A DNA stretch of 64,000 nt from JBCBAP01 sp038532435 (GTDB lineage: Bacteria > Pseudomonadota > Alphaproteobacteria > Rhodobacterales > Rhodobacteraceae). The stretch spans positions 1 to 64,000 of the forward strand of contig JBCBAP010000011.1 of NCBI GenBank assembly GCA_038532435.1. Direction: 5' to 3'. Position numbers and translations under genes: made by a program. Under the pieces are notes generated by a model. The model was not told the origin of the DNA. It made no database searches and saw only the letters and a program-made list of their open reading frames with translations. This document shows, one piece after another, positions 44,927-53,835 of this stretch (positions are counted from its first letter, which is position 1; every line of letters begins with the position of its first letter).

Positions 44927-45631
44927 ATGGGCTCTGGCCCCCATATCGTATCGGCGTTTGACGATGATCTGATCGCTGTTCAGGCCAAGATCTCCGAAAT
45001 GGGGGGGCTTGCCGAAGACCTGCTTGCCAACGCGCTTGAGGCGGTGAAGACCCGCGATGCAGCGCTCGCGCAGGAGGTTATCGCGCGGGACAAGCGGCTC
45101 GATGCGCTCGAGTTCGAGCTTGATGAGCTGGCGACCCGGATCATCGCGCTGCGGCAGCCGATGGCCCAGGACCTTCGCCTGCTCATCTCTGCACTGCGGA
45201 TGGCCACGACGCTCGAGCGGGTCGGCGATCTGTCGAAGAATATTGCCCGCCGGGCGGTCTACCTCGCATCGGTGCGGCCCGTGCGGCTCTCATCCTCCAT
45301 CGTGCGCATGGGGCAGCAGACGCTGGGGCAGCTCACGGAGGTACTGGATGCCTTCACCTCCCGCGATACCGCGCTCGCCGTGGCGATCTGGCGGCGGGAT
45401 GTGGAGATCGACGAGATCTACAACGCGATCTTCCGGGAGGTCGTCACCTACATGATGGAGGATCCGCGGACCATCGGCCTCGGGTCGCAACTCCTGTTCA
45501 TCGCGAAGAATCTGGAGCGCATCGGCGATCACACAACCCATCTGGGCGAGATGATCTACTACATCGTCGAAGGCGAACCCCTCGGTGATGACCGGCCGAA
45601 GGGTGAACCGCTGGGACTGGACGGGCTCTAG
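44927..45631 (+). CDS. phoU: Phosphate signalling protein PhoU
   Basis: A 234-residue two-repeat helical bundle: FDDDLIAVQAKISEMGGLAE, MAQDLRLLISALRMATTLER and GLGSQLLFIAKNLERIGDHT. The ExxxD metal-binding repeats are visible in both halves. It connects the Pst transporter to PhoR and keeps PhoB inactive when phosphate is plentiful. The ATG at 44927 follows GGGAAGG. Confidence 0.96.
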   Translation: MGSGPHIVSAFDDDLIAVQAKISEMGGLAEDLLANALEAVKTRDAALAQEVIARDKRLDALEFELDELATRIIALRQPMAQDLRLLISALRMATTLERVGDLSKNIARRAVYLASVRPVRLSSSIVRMGQQTLGQLTEVLDAFTSRDTALAVAIWRRDVEIDEIYNAIFREVVTYMMEDPRTIGLGSQLLFIAKNLERIGDHTTHLGEMIYYIVEGEPLGDDRPKGEPLGLDGL

Positions 45632-45657
45632 CCCCGGGGATCTGAAGGAGCGAAGGC

Positions 45658-46374
45658 ATGGGTGCGAAGGTACTTGTCGTCGAGGACGAAGAGGCGCTGC
45701 GCGAGCTGCTGACGTACAACCTGGGCAAGGACGGGTTCGAGGTTCAGGCCGTGGCGGATGGCGAGGATGCGCTCGTCACGACCGAGGAGTTCGGACCGGA
45801 CATCCTGATCCTCGACTGGATGCTGCCGAATGTCAGTGGCATCGAGATTTGCCGCCAACTGCGCGCGCGGGTGGAGACGAAAGACGTGCCCGTCATCATG
45901 CTCACCGCCCGGGGAGAGGAAGAGGACCGCATCCGCGGCCTTGAGATCGGGGCGGACGACTACCTGTCAAAACCGTTCAGCATGTCCGAGCTTGTGGCGC
46001 GGATGCGTGCCGTGCTCCGGCGGACCCGCCCGACAGTTGCGGGAAATGTCGCGACCTTCGCCGACATTATGCTGGACCGGGAGACCTGCCGTGTGCGGCG
46101 CGGGTCCCGGGACATCCATCTTGGCCCCACGGAGTTCCGGCTCCTCGACGTGCTGATGCAACGTCCTGGTCGGGTCTTCAGCCGGGAGCAACTGCTCGAC
46201 CGGGTCTGGGGCCACGATGTCTATGTCGAGCTGCGCACGGTCGATGTACATGTGGGACGGCTGCGCAAGGCGCTTAACCGTCGGGGAGAGAAGGATCCAG
46301 TGCGCACCGTCCGCTCCGCCGGGTACGCGCTCGACGAGACCTACCAGGGTTCCCGGCTCGATCTGGCGAGCTGA
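45658..46374 (+). CDS. phoB: Phosphate regulon response regulator PhoB
   Basis: A 238-residue OmpR-type regulator. The receiver domain has KVLVVEDEEALRELLTYNLG, Asp in DILILDWMLPNVSG and Lys in DDYLSKPFSMSELVARM. The winged helix reads LGPTEFRLLDVLMQRPGRVF, then VELRTVDVHVGRLRKALNR. It should bind the two Pho boxes in this cluster and autoregulate through the operon. Confidence 0.97.
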   Translation: MGAKVLVVEDEEALRELLTYNLGKDGFEVQAVADGEDALVTTEEFGPDILILDWMLPNVSGIEICRQLRARVETKDVPVIMLTARGEEEDRIRGLEIGADDYLSKPFSMSELVARMRAVLRRTRPTVAGNVATFADIMLDRETCRVRRGSRDIHLGPTEFRLLDVLMQRPGRVFSREQLLDRVWGHDVYVELRTVDVHVGRLRKALNRRGEKDPVRTVRSAGYALDETYQGSRLDLAS

Positions 46375-46389
46375 GGTGACAGCCCCGCC

Positions 46390-47076
46390 TTAGAAGCGAA
46401 GCCGCCCGCCGATCTTGATGAACGGGGTCACCTGGTAGCGGTTGAACTCGTCCTCTATCGCCCGTTCCTCGTTCCGCAGTGTCTCGTCGCTGACCTGATC
46501 GACGCCGACGCCAGTCGAGGCGTTGTCGAGCGTGGCGGTCCACGAGCCGGAGAACCTCAAGCCGACATCTACGTCGAGCGAGATTATCGAGGTGTTGCTG
46601 CTGTAGCCCAGCGCAACGACCGGCTGGATCGGCTGATCCGGCGACACTTTCCCGTCGATTTCCACCGTTCCATAGGTGATGCCGTCGAGCACGATATCGT
46701 CCGCACGCGCGGTGACATCGATCTCCTCGTTGGTGGCGATCACGCCGCCGGAGAGGCGCAACCCGCCCTGCAGCGGAAAAAAGTCTGCAAGTACTCCGGC
46801 ACCACCAAGGGTGAGGGAGGAATCGTAGGTCAGCTCACTGTCGGAAAATTCGAAGTCGTACTGGCCAAACCCGATCGGTGCCCGGATGCCGAAATATTCG
46901 TTGAACCGCACCTGGGGCTCGATCACCGCACCCATGGTTCCAGCACCCACCGCGACGCCCACGGTGATGTCCTCGAACAGACCATCCTGCGCTGCAACCG
47001 AACCGACGGATGCGAGGAGCGCCAATGGCGCAAGTGTTAATATTGACAAAGTCTTAAGCAACGGTCTTCTCCGCAC
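46390..47076 (-). CDS. Probable outer-membrane beta-barrel-like protein
   Basis: A 228-residue protein. The signal peptide (LSILTLAPLALLASVGSVAA, AxA-type end near residue 29) is followed by alternating-residue strands such as FEDITVGVAVGAGTMGAVIE, and a C-terminal aromatic residue (FIKIGGRLRF) as in outer-membrane barrels. No family named. The start is uncertain: GTG at 47076 and an in-frame TTG five codons later are both possible, and neither has a strong ribosome site. Confidence 0.75.
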   Translation of the reverse strand: MRRRPLLKTLSILTLAPLALLASVGSVAAQDGLFEDITVGVAVGAGTMGAVIEPQVRFNEYFGIRAPIGFGQYDFEFSDSELTYDSSLTLGGAGVLADFFPLQGGLRLSGGVIATNEEIDVTARADDIVLDGITYGTVEIDGKVSPDQPIQPVVALGYSSNTSIISLDVDVGLRFSGSWTATLDNASTGVGVDQVSDETLRNEERAIEDEFNRYQVTPFIKIGGRLRF

Positions 47077-47133
47077 AACAGAAGAACACCCCGTTAGTAA
47101 AGAGCGATTCTCCGCCGAGTCAAGAAAACAGGC

Positions 47134-47712
47134 TTATCTGCTGGATGCGCGGCGATCTCTTCTGCTCGACATCGGCTGAAATGCAACAGCCACATGCGCC
47201 TCGCAGTAGGGTTTGCCCGCCTGGCAGGGCAGGCCGCAGAACCAGAACTCCTCCGTCGCGGGATCACCGATGGGCCATTTGCACGTCCGCTCGGTCAGTT
47301 GCATGAGGTTGAGTCGGCGTGCGCGCTTCTCCACCTCGGCGAGGTTGGCGAGTGCCTCGGGGCTCACCTCGTTGGCGGCGGGCTGCGGGGGCAGCGGCTG
47401 ACCGGCGGGCAGGATCGGCTTGCGCAAGGGTGTCGGCTGGGCCGGTCTGGCCTCCGCCGCTGCGGGCTGCGGATCCGGCTTTGCCGCCGGTTCGGGCGCC
47501 GGTTTCGCCTTCGCGGTCTCGGCGGCCTTTGCAGCCTCCTTCGGGGCGGGTTTCGCCGTGGTGGTGGTCCGGTTGGACAGGCCAAGGCGGTGCACCTTTC
47601 CGATCACCGCGTTGCGGGTGACGCCGCCAAGCTCCTTGGCGATCACGCTGGCGGACTTTCCCTCCGCCCACATGGATTTCAGCAATTCTACCCGTTCATC
47701 GGTCCAGGACAT
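47134..47712 (-). CDS. gcrA: Cell-cycle regulator GcrA
   Basis: A 192-residue protein. MSWTDERVELLKSMWAEGKS then ASVIAKELGGVTRNAVIGKV with HRLGLSNR is the GcrA N-terminal DNA-binding domain. An Ala/Pro-rich linker and a C-terminal segment (CKWPIGDPATEEFWFCGLPC) complete the family pattern. GcrA acts with sigma-70 at methylated GANTC sites to drive cell-cycle transcription in alphaproteobacteria. The ATG at 47712 was chosen to give the invariant MSWTDER start. Confidence 0.96.
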   Translation of the reverse strand: MSWTDERVELLKSMWAEGKSASVIAKELGGVTRNAVIGKVHRLGLSNRTTTTAKPAPKEAAKAAETAKAKPAPEPAAKPDPQPAAAEARPAQPTPLRKPILPAGQPLPPQPAANEVSPEALANLAEVEKRARRLNLMQLTERTCKWPIGDPATEEFWFCGLPCQAGKPYCEAHVAVAFQPMSSRRDRRASSR

Positions 47713-47862
47713 CATGCGCCTCGCAATCAACACTTCGAAATGGCCCGCGGGAACAGAGTTCCCGTCACGTCGGTCGTGGGTGGAAAGACGAAGGAGGCCG
47801 GTTGATCCCTATTGTACGTCTGAACGTGGCGGATACAAGGGCAGGCGACAGGAGGAGTGTCA

Positions 47863-48690
47863 ATGACAGCAGATGCAAGCCAGCAGAGATCCGTTGCACG
47901 GCCGATGGGAACCCGGCGGTTCGGCAGGGTGAACTGGCTGGGACTGCAGACGCTGATCCTGCGGGAGGTCCGGCGATTCTCCACCGTGTGGACCCAGACC
48001 GTCGCCGCACCGATGGCAACGGCGGCCCTCTTCATGGCGGTCTTCACGCTGGCCATCGGCAGCCAGCGGGGGGATGTGATGGGCACTCCGTTCGCCGCGT
48101 TCCTTGCCCCGGGGATCGTGATGATGACGGTGATCCAGAACGCGTTTGCCAACACCTCGAGTTCCATCATGATCTCCAAGGTACAGGGCAACATCGTGGA
48201 CACGCTGATGCCCCCGCTCAGCGCGGCGGAACTGTTGATCGGCTATGTCGCCGGTGGGGTTGCGCGGGGCACGCTCGTGGCCCTTTGCGTGGGCCTCCTC
48301 GTCTTCCCGCTTCTGGGGCTCGGCGTCGCCCAACCGGGATGGGCGCTGCTCTTTATCCTTCTGGGGGCGACGATGCTGGCGCTCGTGGGCATCATGGCCG
48401 GGATCGTGGCCGAGAAGTTCGACCAGATGGCGGCGATCACGAATTTCGTGGTCACTCCGCTGAGCTTCCTCTCGGGCACGTTCTACTCGCTTGAGGCGTT
48501 GCCGCCCGCGATGCAGGCGATCAGTCACGCGAATCCGGTCTTCTACGTAATCGACGGGTTCCGGTTCGGCGTGCTCGGTGTGTCGGACAGCCCGCCCGCG
48601 CTTGGCGCTGCCGTGGTCGGGGGCGTCATCCTTGCCCTCGCCCTGCTCTGTCACCGGCTTCTGGCGCGGGGCTACCGCCTCAAGAGCTGA
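47863..48690 (+). CDS. ABC-2 type exporter permease
   Basis: A 275-residue permease with six hydrophobic segments (AAPMATAALFMAVFTLAIGS, LVALCVGLLVFPLLGLGVAQ, GAAVVGGVILALALLCHRLL) and the ABC-2 landmark VVTPLSFLSGTFYSLEALPP. No ATPase gene is adjacent, so the partner must be encoded elsewhere. The ATG at 47863 has GGAGGA 6 bases upstream; the GTG at 47857 is less likely. It overlaps the end of the Nudix gene tail to tail by 19 bases. Confidence 0.93.
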   Translation: MTADASQQRSVARPMGTRRFGRVNWLGLQTLILREVRRFSTVWTQTVAAPMATAALFMAVFTLAIGSQRGDVMGTPFAAFLAPGIVMMTVIQNAFANTSSSIMISKVQGNIVDTLMPPLSAAELLIGYVAGGVARGTLVALCVGLLVFPLLGLGVAQPGWALLFILLGATMLALVGIMAGIVAEKFDQMAAITNFVVTPLSFLSGTFYSLEALPPAMQAISHANPVFYVIDGFRFGVLGVSDSPPALGAAVVGGVILALALLCHRLLARGYRLKS

Positions 48691-49109
48691 CGCAGGATGG
48701 CCCGCTCCCCGGAAACGGAGAGTGTGTCCGCCGCAAGGCTCGCATCCATCCAGATCGGCCTGTGATCGGGCTCCGTCGGCGGGCCGAGGCTGTGCACCGG
48801 GTGGCAGAGATAGAAGTGACAGACCTTCCGCGCCCAGTAGCCATAGTCGGGCAGGAAGACATAGCGCTGGAACGCACCCACGCGGCGTCGGGGTGCGATC
48901 CGCCAGCCGGTTTCCTCCATCACCTCCCGATGGAGCGCGCGCAACGGGCTCTCACCCGGATCGATGCCGCCGCCGGGCAAGAGATAGGTCTCGCCGGTGG
49001 CCGAAGTGTTCGCGACCAGGATCGCATCTCCGTCCGCGATGATGGCGTAGGCCCCCGGCCGGTCGCGATAGGGTTTGCCGGAAATGTACCGTTCGCCGTA
49101 GCGTCGCAT
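48672..49109 (-). CDS. Nudix hydrolase
   Basis: A 145-residue pyrophosphohydrolase. The Nudix box GGGIDPGESPLRALHREVME followed by ETGW fits GX5EX7REUXEEXGU fully. It hydrolyses nucleoside-diphosphate-linked compounds; substrate unknown. It converges with the ABC-2 permease and is divergent from hslO. Confidence 0.94.
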   Translation of the reverse strand: MRRYGERYISGKPYRDRPGAYAIIADGDAILVANTSATGETYLLPGGGIDPGESPLRALHREVMEETGWRIAPRRRVGAFQRYVFLPDYGYWARKVCHFYLCHPVHSLGPPTEPDHRPIWMDASLAADTLSVSGERAILRQLLRR

Positions 49110-49205
49110 GGCTCGCTCCTCCGCCCGGCGGCAGAGCGCGGGGGGTTACAACATCGCCGCATCCATACTATCTGGCATGGTCTTGAGCAAAGCCCGGAGT
49201 CGGCC

Positions 49206-50201
49206 ATGACACTTGCAAGCGAAATCGCCTGGGACGATGCAATCCTTCCCTTTCAACTCGACCGGGCAGACATCCGGGGCCGGGTGGCGCGGCTTGACGC
49301 GTCGCTGGACACGATCCTGACCCAGCACGCCTACCCGATGCCCGTGGCTGGTCTGGTGGCCGAGGCGGTCATGCTGACAGCGCTGATCGGCCAGACGATC
49401 AAGCTGCGGTGGCGGCTGAGCCTGCAGATCCGCGGCGACGGCCCGATCCGCCTGATCGCGACGGACTATTATGGTCCGGACGAGGAAGGTGCGCCCGCTC
49501 GCATCCGCGCCTTCGCAAGCTTCGATGAGGAGCGGCTGTCTCTCAAGGATAACCCGTTCACGCAGATCGGCCGGGGTATGTTCGCCATGGTCATCGATCA
49601 GGGGGAAGGCATGACGCCCTACCAGGGCATCACGCCCCTGTCCGGCGGATCCCTGTCCTCGTGCGCGGAGACCTACTTTGCCCAGTCCGAACAATTGCCC
49701 ACACGGTTTGCGATTGCCGCCGGCCAGTCGTCCATGCCGGGCGACGAGGCACCGCGGTGGCGGGCCGGGGGCATCATGCTCCAGCACATGCCCGCCGCAG
49801 GGGTCGGGGTCGCAACGGATGAGGCCAGTGGGGAGGACGGACTTCTGTCGCCCACCGATCTTGTGACCGGTGAGGCGGAGGAGAACTGGACCCGCGTCAA
49901 CCTGCTGCTCGACACGGTGGAAGAGACCGAGCTCCTTGGGCCGCACGTGACGACGGACGGCCTGATCGTGCGCCTCTTTCACGAAGACGTGCCGCGGGCC
50001 TTCGATGCGCAGCCGATCCGCTTTGGCTGCACCTGTTCGGAGATCAAGGTGCGCGAGTCCCTGTCGATCTATTCAGCCAAGGACATCGCCCACATGACGC
50101 GAGAGGACGGGACCGTCACGGCGGATTGCCAGTTCTGCGGCGCGCACTACTCCATGCAGCCGGAGACGCTCGGCTTCGAGGCGACGTCACCGGAGTCCTG
50201 A
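49206..50201 (+). CDS. hslO: Redox-regulated chaperone Hsp33
   Basis: A 331-residue Hsp33. The N-terminal core includes RLSLQIRGDGPIRLIATDYY and TPLSGGSLSSCAETYFAQSE. The C-terminal redox switch has four Cys as RFGCTCSEIKV and DCQFCGAHY, which bind zinc when reduced. Oxidation and unfolding turn it into an ATP-independent holdase. The ATG at 49206 gives normal length. Confidence 0.96.
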   Translation: MTLASEIAWDDAILPFQLDRADIRGRVARLDASLDTILTQHAYPMPVAGLVAEAVMLTALIGQTIKLRWRLSLQIRGDGPIRLIATDYYGPDEEGAPARIRAFASFDEERLSLKDNPFTQIGRGMFAMVIDQGEGMTPYQGITPLSGGSLSSCAETYFAQSEQLPTRFAIAAGQSSMPGDEAPRWRAGGIMLQHMPAAGVGVATDEASGEDGLLSPTDLVTGEAEENWTRVNLLLDTVEETELLGPHVTTDGLIVRLFHEDVPRAFDAQPIRFGCTCSEIKVRESLSIYSAKDIAHMTREDGTVTADCQFCGAHYSMQPETLGFEATSPES

Positions 50202-50254
50202 ACCCGCACGGCCTTCGAAGGGGAAAGGGCACCAACTCTTCGAGTGATTGAGTT

Positions 50255-50287
50255 GTCGGGGACCTGCGTTAGGATGCAGTCCCCGAC
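50255..50287 (+). terminator. Strong GC hairpin between hslO and the T6SS adaptor gene
   Basis: GTCGGGGACCTGC pairs with GCAGTCCCCGAC across a GTTAGGAT loop, with one bulged C. No T run follows, so this may be a Rho-assisted terminator for hslO or a structured leader for the gene starting at 50309. It marks the left boundary of the T6SS region. Confidence 0.55.
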
Positions 50288-50308
50288 GCTTCCGTGCACA
50301 GGCGGTAC

Positions 50309-51793
50309 ATGGTTTCGCACATCGACGACGACGTTTGGACCGGGACGACCGGCAACGCTGCGGAGAGCGGCGATGCAGCCGTGACCGTCCTCGCGGTGGA
50401 AGAATTGCCGAACTTCGTCCCATTGGCCCCCGGTGAAACGTCGCTGTCCCCGGCCCTTGCCAACGCTCTGTTCGGCCGGGTCACACTGTCCGATGCGGAG
50501 ACAGAGGCGCTGCGCGGTGACCCGGGGGCGGAGCTTGGCACGTTTGCCATCCTCGACGGAGCAAAGATCGGCAACCTGCCCGAGCTGCTGAGCCTCTCCG
50601 GTCTTGAGCATCGCTGCCTCTTCCCGCCGGACAAGGTGGAAGAGCTCGGCGCCGTCGCCCCCTGGCTCGTGCGGCTCGATGCGGAGTCGGATCTGCTTCA
50701 GGCGCTTCTCACCGACGGGGTGCCCGAACAGACCCACTGGGCCCGCGATCCGGCGATCTACATTCGCCATCGCGGGGATCTCGAGCCTTTGTGGCAGCAC
50801 TTCAACGCGATGACCCGGCTGCAGGATGAGGTCGGAGCCTGGCACTATCTGCGGTTCTGGGACCCGGTCGTCGCCTACACCTACTTCCATGAGATCAGGG
50901 CGTGGCCGGAACGGGTGGAGACCCTGTTCGGCTCCTCCCGTGTGGGGGCGGTGCAAATCATCGTACCGTCCCGCACCGAGGATCCCACGCGGCGGTTCTC
51001 CCTCGCCGCACCGGTCGCGGGATGCGCCCGCCCCGCGGATCATCGGGTGACCGCGCGGGACAAGCACATCTTTCGACAGCTACAGGTGCCCAAGCTCAAG
51101 CAGGAGCTTGCGGATTGGCTGTTACGCTACGACGCGCCGCGCTTCAGGCCCTTCGGCGAGGCGCGTCTGCGTGCGCTGGTCGATCACGGGGTGGCACAGG
51201 GCAACACGCTCAGCTTTGTCTACAAGGAGGAGTTCGCCTACCTCCTCTACATGATGTCGTTCCTCGGCGGGTGGTTCCACACCTCCCCCCTTTACGCGCA
51301 CATATCCGCCCGGTTCGAGACACCGGCGGTTGATCGGCATCTGACCGTGAGCAATGCGTTTCCGGGGGACTATCGCGCGCTCTTTCAACCCAATGTCTCC
51401 CCGGACCGCGCGCTGATCGACCTCAACCACTACCTCCGCCGACGCTTGAAGGAGCGGGGTGGCTGGGCCCACGTGACCGAAGAGGACACGGATGAGGCGG
51501 TACGCCTCTTCGCCCAGGCCTCTACGCTGAAGCCGGAGGCGGTGCAGGCCGCACTCATGGAGGCGGATCGCGAAAGCGACAGACTGTTGATTCAAAACCC
51601 GGTCTGCCGTGGTATCGTGCGGGTGCTCTGGCTGTTTCTGGGCGTCCGCTGCTTTGAGGATCCGCTCTTTCCCTGGATCCGGGAGATCCTGTTCCGCGAC
51701 GATCGGATAGAGGCCAATCTGATCGAGGTCGCCACCTACGGCACGCGGCGGCTCGGCCGGATCGAGGCGATGTTGAGGAGGCGCAATGCCTAA
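50309..51793 (+). CDS. DUF4123-domain T6SS effector adaptor/chaperone
   Basis: A 494-residue protein. About residues 65-200 match DUF4123: TFAILDGAKIGNLPELLSLS, VAPWLVRLDAESDLLQALL, and YLRFWDPVVAYTYF. DUF4123 proteins load effectors onto VgrG or PAAR tips in type VI secretion. The C-terminal 290 residues are extra and include a helical part (FAYLLYMMSFLGGWFHTSPL). The ATG at 50309 was preferred over GTG at 50294. Its last 8 bases overlap the start of the candidate effector, so the pair is coupled. Confidence 0.88.
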   Translation: MVSHIDDDVWTGTTGNAAESGDAAVTVLAVEELPNFVPLAPGETSLSPALANALFGRVTLSDAETEALRGDPGAELGTFAILDGAKIGNLPELLSLSGLEHRCLFPPDKVEELGAVAPWLVRLDAESDLLQALLTDGVPEQTHWARDPAIYIRHRGDLEPLWQHFNAMTRLQDEVGAWHYLRFWDPVVAYTYFHEIRAWPERVETLFGSSRVGAVQIIVPSRTEDPTRRFSLAAPVAGCARPADHRVTARDKHIFRQLQVPKLKQELADWLLRYDAPRFRPFGEARLRALVDHGVAQGNTLSFVYKEEFAYLLYMMSFLGGWFHTSPLYAHISARFETPAVDRHLTVSNAFPGDYRALFQPNVSPDRALIDLNHYLRRRLKERGGWAHVTEEDTDEAVRLFAQASTLKPEAVQAALMEADRESDRLLIQNPVCRGIVRVLWLFLGVRCFEDPLFPWIREILFRDDRIEANLIEVATYGTRRLGRIEAMLRRRNA

Positions 51794-52673
51794 GTCATCC
51801 GGCGATCCTTCAGCGACTACCCCCGGCGGCGCGCCCAGCGGAACCGCGGGTGGCACCGGTCTGTGTTGTGCCTGTCCGGCGAACGGGACGGTGAACACCA
51901 ACGGCAGCGGGACCTACTTCAACTCCGGCTACCCGATGGTCTCGACCATGACCAACAAATGCACCATCGACATTGCTCGCACGGCGAGCGGTGGCACGGT
52001 GACGGTGCACAAGACCTTCTCCTTGAGCTATGCCAAGGGGGCCAGCGCAAGCTCTCACGCTACGACCATCACTAACGCCATCACCACCGCGATGAACAAC
52101 TGGCAGTCCGGCGCGAACGGGAAGAAGCTGCAGATCGAGCAGCCCGGTTGCCGGCGGCAGAGGCTCAACATCCGCTTCACCTCGGCGATCGTGGCCTCCG
52201 GTGCGGATGTGCGGGTGACCGTGGACAACACCGCGGCAACGGCTGCTGGTCTGCGCTCCTTCGTTCAGGACGGGACACAAATGACCTTCTATCTCAACGG
52301 CAATGCTGGCACCGGCTGGGTGATGACCCATGAGATCGGCCACACCTTCGGCCTGCCCGACGAGTATACTTCCATCCCCGGTATTCCGATCACTCCGCCG
52401 CCGACGACGCCCGGTGCGGCAATGGTGACGGCCCCCTCGGCCACTCCCACGATGACCTACATCGGCGCGCCGCCGCAGCCGAACGCGTCGGTCGTGCTGA
52501 CGGCGCACTTCATCGATCCCGAGAACCCGTCGAACTTCTTCTTCGATGCGCCGTCGATCATGGGGCAGAGCGGGAACACCACCTACCCCAATCGCGTGTT
52601 CTACTGGATTGCGATCGAGGTGAAGAGCATCATGGCCGCGGCCGGGACGCCTGCAAATGTCACCATTGTTTAA
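51786..52673 (+). CDS. Metzincin-like zinc metalloprotease, candidate T6SS effector
   Basis: A 295-residue protein without a signal peptide. A Gly/Ser/Thr-rich N-terminus (with LCCACPANGTVN) is followed by a central domain, the zinc motif MTHEIGHTFGLPDEY (residues about 180-194) and a later Met-turn-like FDAPSIMGQSG. HExxHxxGxxDE plus Met-turn is the metzincin/snapalysin pattern. The gene is coupled to a DUF4123 adaptor upstream and overlaps a lipoprotein gene downstream, the usual adaptor-effector-immunity order. The effector role is inferred from context; protease fold is supported by motif. Confidence 0.82.
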   Translation: MPKSSGDPSATTPGGAPSGTAGGTGLCCACPANGTVNTNGSGTYFNSGYPMVSTMTNKCTIDIARTASGGTVTVHKTFSLSYAKGASASSHATTITNAITTAMNNWQSGANGKKLQIEQPGCRRQRLNIRFTSAIVASGADVRVTVDNTAATAAGLRSFVQDGTQMTFYLNGNAGTGWVMTHEIGHTFGLPDEYTSIPGIPITPPPTTPGAAMVTAPSATPTMTYIGAPPQPNASVVLTAHFIDPENPSNFFFDAPSIMGQSGNTTYPNRVFYWIAIEVKSIMAAAGTPANVTIV

Positions 52674-53295
52674 GGCCGCGCTCGGCCTCACGCTGTGGGC
52701 AGGTCTGGCGGCCTGCGAAACCGGAAAGGACCCTGCAATGAGCGAGACCTGCGATACCGTTCCCGTCGCCCGCGACCGGGTTGCGGGCCCGTTCTACCAG
52801 CTCGACCTTTTCGTTTCGAAGGAGGCGTGCGTGACGCTCACCATCGAGGGGTATGATACGACAGAGGCGCTGGCGTTCGCCCGGTTCACCAATACCGGGG
52901 ACGTGCCGGTGACGCTCGCGACGACGTCCCTCGGCAGCCTGAAGTTCGTCAGCGTCTGGGATGCCTTCGCGCCGGAGGCGCCGGTTGAGATGCCCGGGGG
53001 CCCACCCCCCGATCCCGCCACCGTGGAGCCGCGCCTCGTCACCGTCGCGCCGGGGCAAGCGGTCGACAGCCTGCCGGTAAGCGCGTTTCTCTCCCTACCC
53101 GGACCGGACATCGTTGAGGGCACGACCCTTGCAGGCGCGCCGCTTCTCATGGAGGCGCAGAGCCCGCGCAGCTTCGGCCTTGGCTTCCGGTTCATCATGC
53201 AGGCGCAGGGTGATGGCATCTCCCAGGTCGTGGATCATCCGCTGACCGGAGAAATCACGGTGATGCTCGACCGGACGGCGATCGACGCCCAGTAG
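52657..53295 (+). CDS. Periplasmic lipoprotein, candidate immunity protein
   Basis: A 212-residue protein. FKAALGLTLWAGLAACETGK contains a signal sequence with a lipobox (LAAC, Cys near residue 20). The mature domain is beta-rich (ALAFARFTNTGDVPVTLATT). No family recognised. It starts 17 bases inside the end of the metalloprotease gene, so both are translated together. A periplasmic lipoprotein would be well placed to neutralise a protease delivered to the periplasm by sister cells. Confidence 0.82.
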   Translation: MSPLFKAALGLTLWAGLAACETGKDPAMSETCDTVPVARDRVAGPFYQLDLFVSKEACVTLTIEGYDTTEALAFARFTNTGDVPVTLATTSLGSLKFVSVWDAFAPEAPVEMPGGPPPDPATVEPRLVTVAPGQAVDSLPVSAFLSLPGPDIVEGTTLAGAPLLMEAQSPRSFGLGFRFIMQAQGDGISQVVDHPLTGEITVMLDRTAIDAQ

Positions 53296-53727
53296 CTATT
53301 CGGGCGGGGCGACGAACAGGGTCCAGCGGTCCTGCTGGCCGGTGTCGACCTCCAGATATGATCCGGGAAGGTAACCCCGGATCAGGCAGTCCGTGCCCCC
53401 GTCGATGACGAAACGCTTGGGCGCGAGGCAGAGCGTCGTATCACCGTCGAGCGCCGGATTTCCGAACACATCCTTGGCGAAGACGTAGATGAACCGGGAG
53501 GGCAGCGCGTCGCGGATAACCCGCGCGCATTGGTTCGGCCCGATGGTCCACCAGCCGCGCGTGCGAAGTGTCTCGCCGTTTTCGAACGCGCCAACGGCGA
53601 TGTTGAGCACGTCAAAGGAGCGGTTGCAGACAGAGAATTCCGCCGCCGCGGGTGTCGCGAAGGTCGCCAGAACGGCTGTTGATGCTGCACGAGTCAGTGT
53701 GGATGCCCTGCCCATGTGGTGAGTCAT
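53296..53727 (-). CDS. DUF1036 family periplasmic protein
   Basis: A 143-residue protein. A signal peptide (STAVLATFATPAAA) precedes FSVCNRSFDVLNIAVGAFEN and RGWWTIGPNQCARVIRDAL, which match DUF1036 (CN-xS-xxVxVA, GWWxIxPGxC). Function unknown. The start is uncertain: ATG at 53727, with AAGGAGGG 12 bases upstream, or a GTG three codons earlier. It abuts the lipoprotein gene end to end and runs opposite to it. Confidence 0.82.
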   Translation of the reverse strand: MTHHMGRASTLTRAASTAVLATFATPAAAEFSVCNRSFDVLNIAVGAFENGETLRTRGWWTIGPNQCARVIRDALPSRFIYVFAKDVFGNPALDGDTTLCLAPKRFVIDGGTDCLIRGYLPGSYLEVDTGQQDRWTLFVAPPE

Positions 53728-53835
53728 ATTGGACACAGACCCTCCTTTGAAGCGTCCAAACACCGTCTGGCGCGTTGCTATTCAACCACAGGGAGAGCAT
53801 AGTCCCGGCGACGGACAACATAAGGGGGCGTCCGA

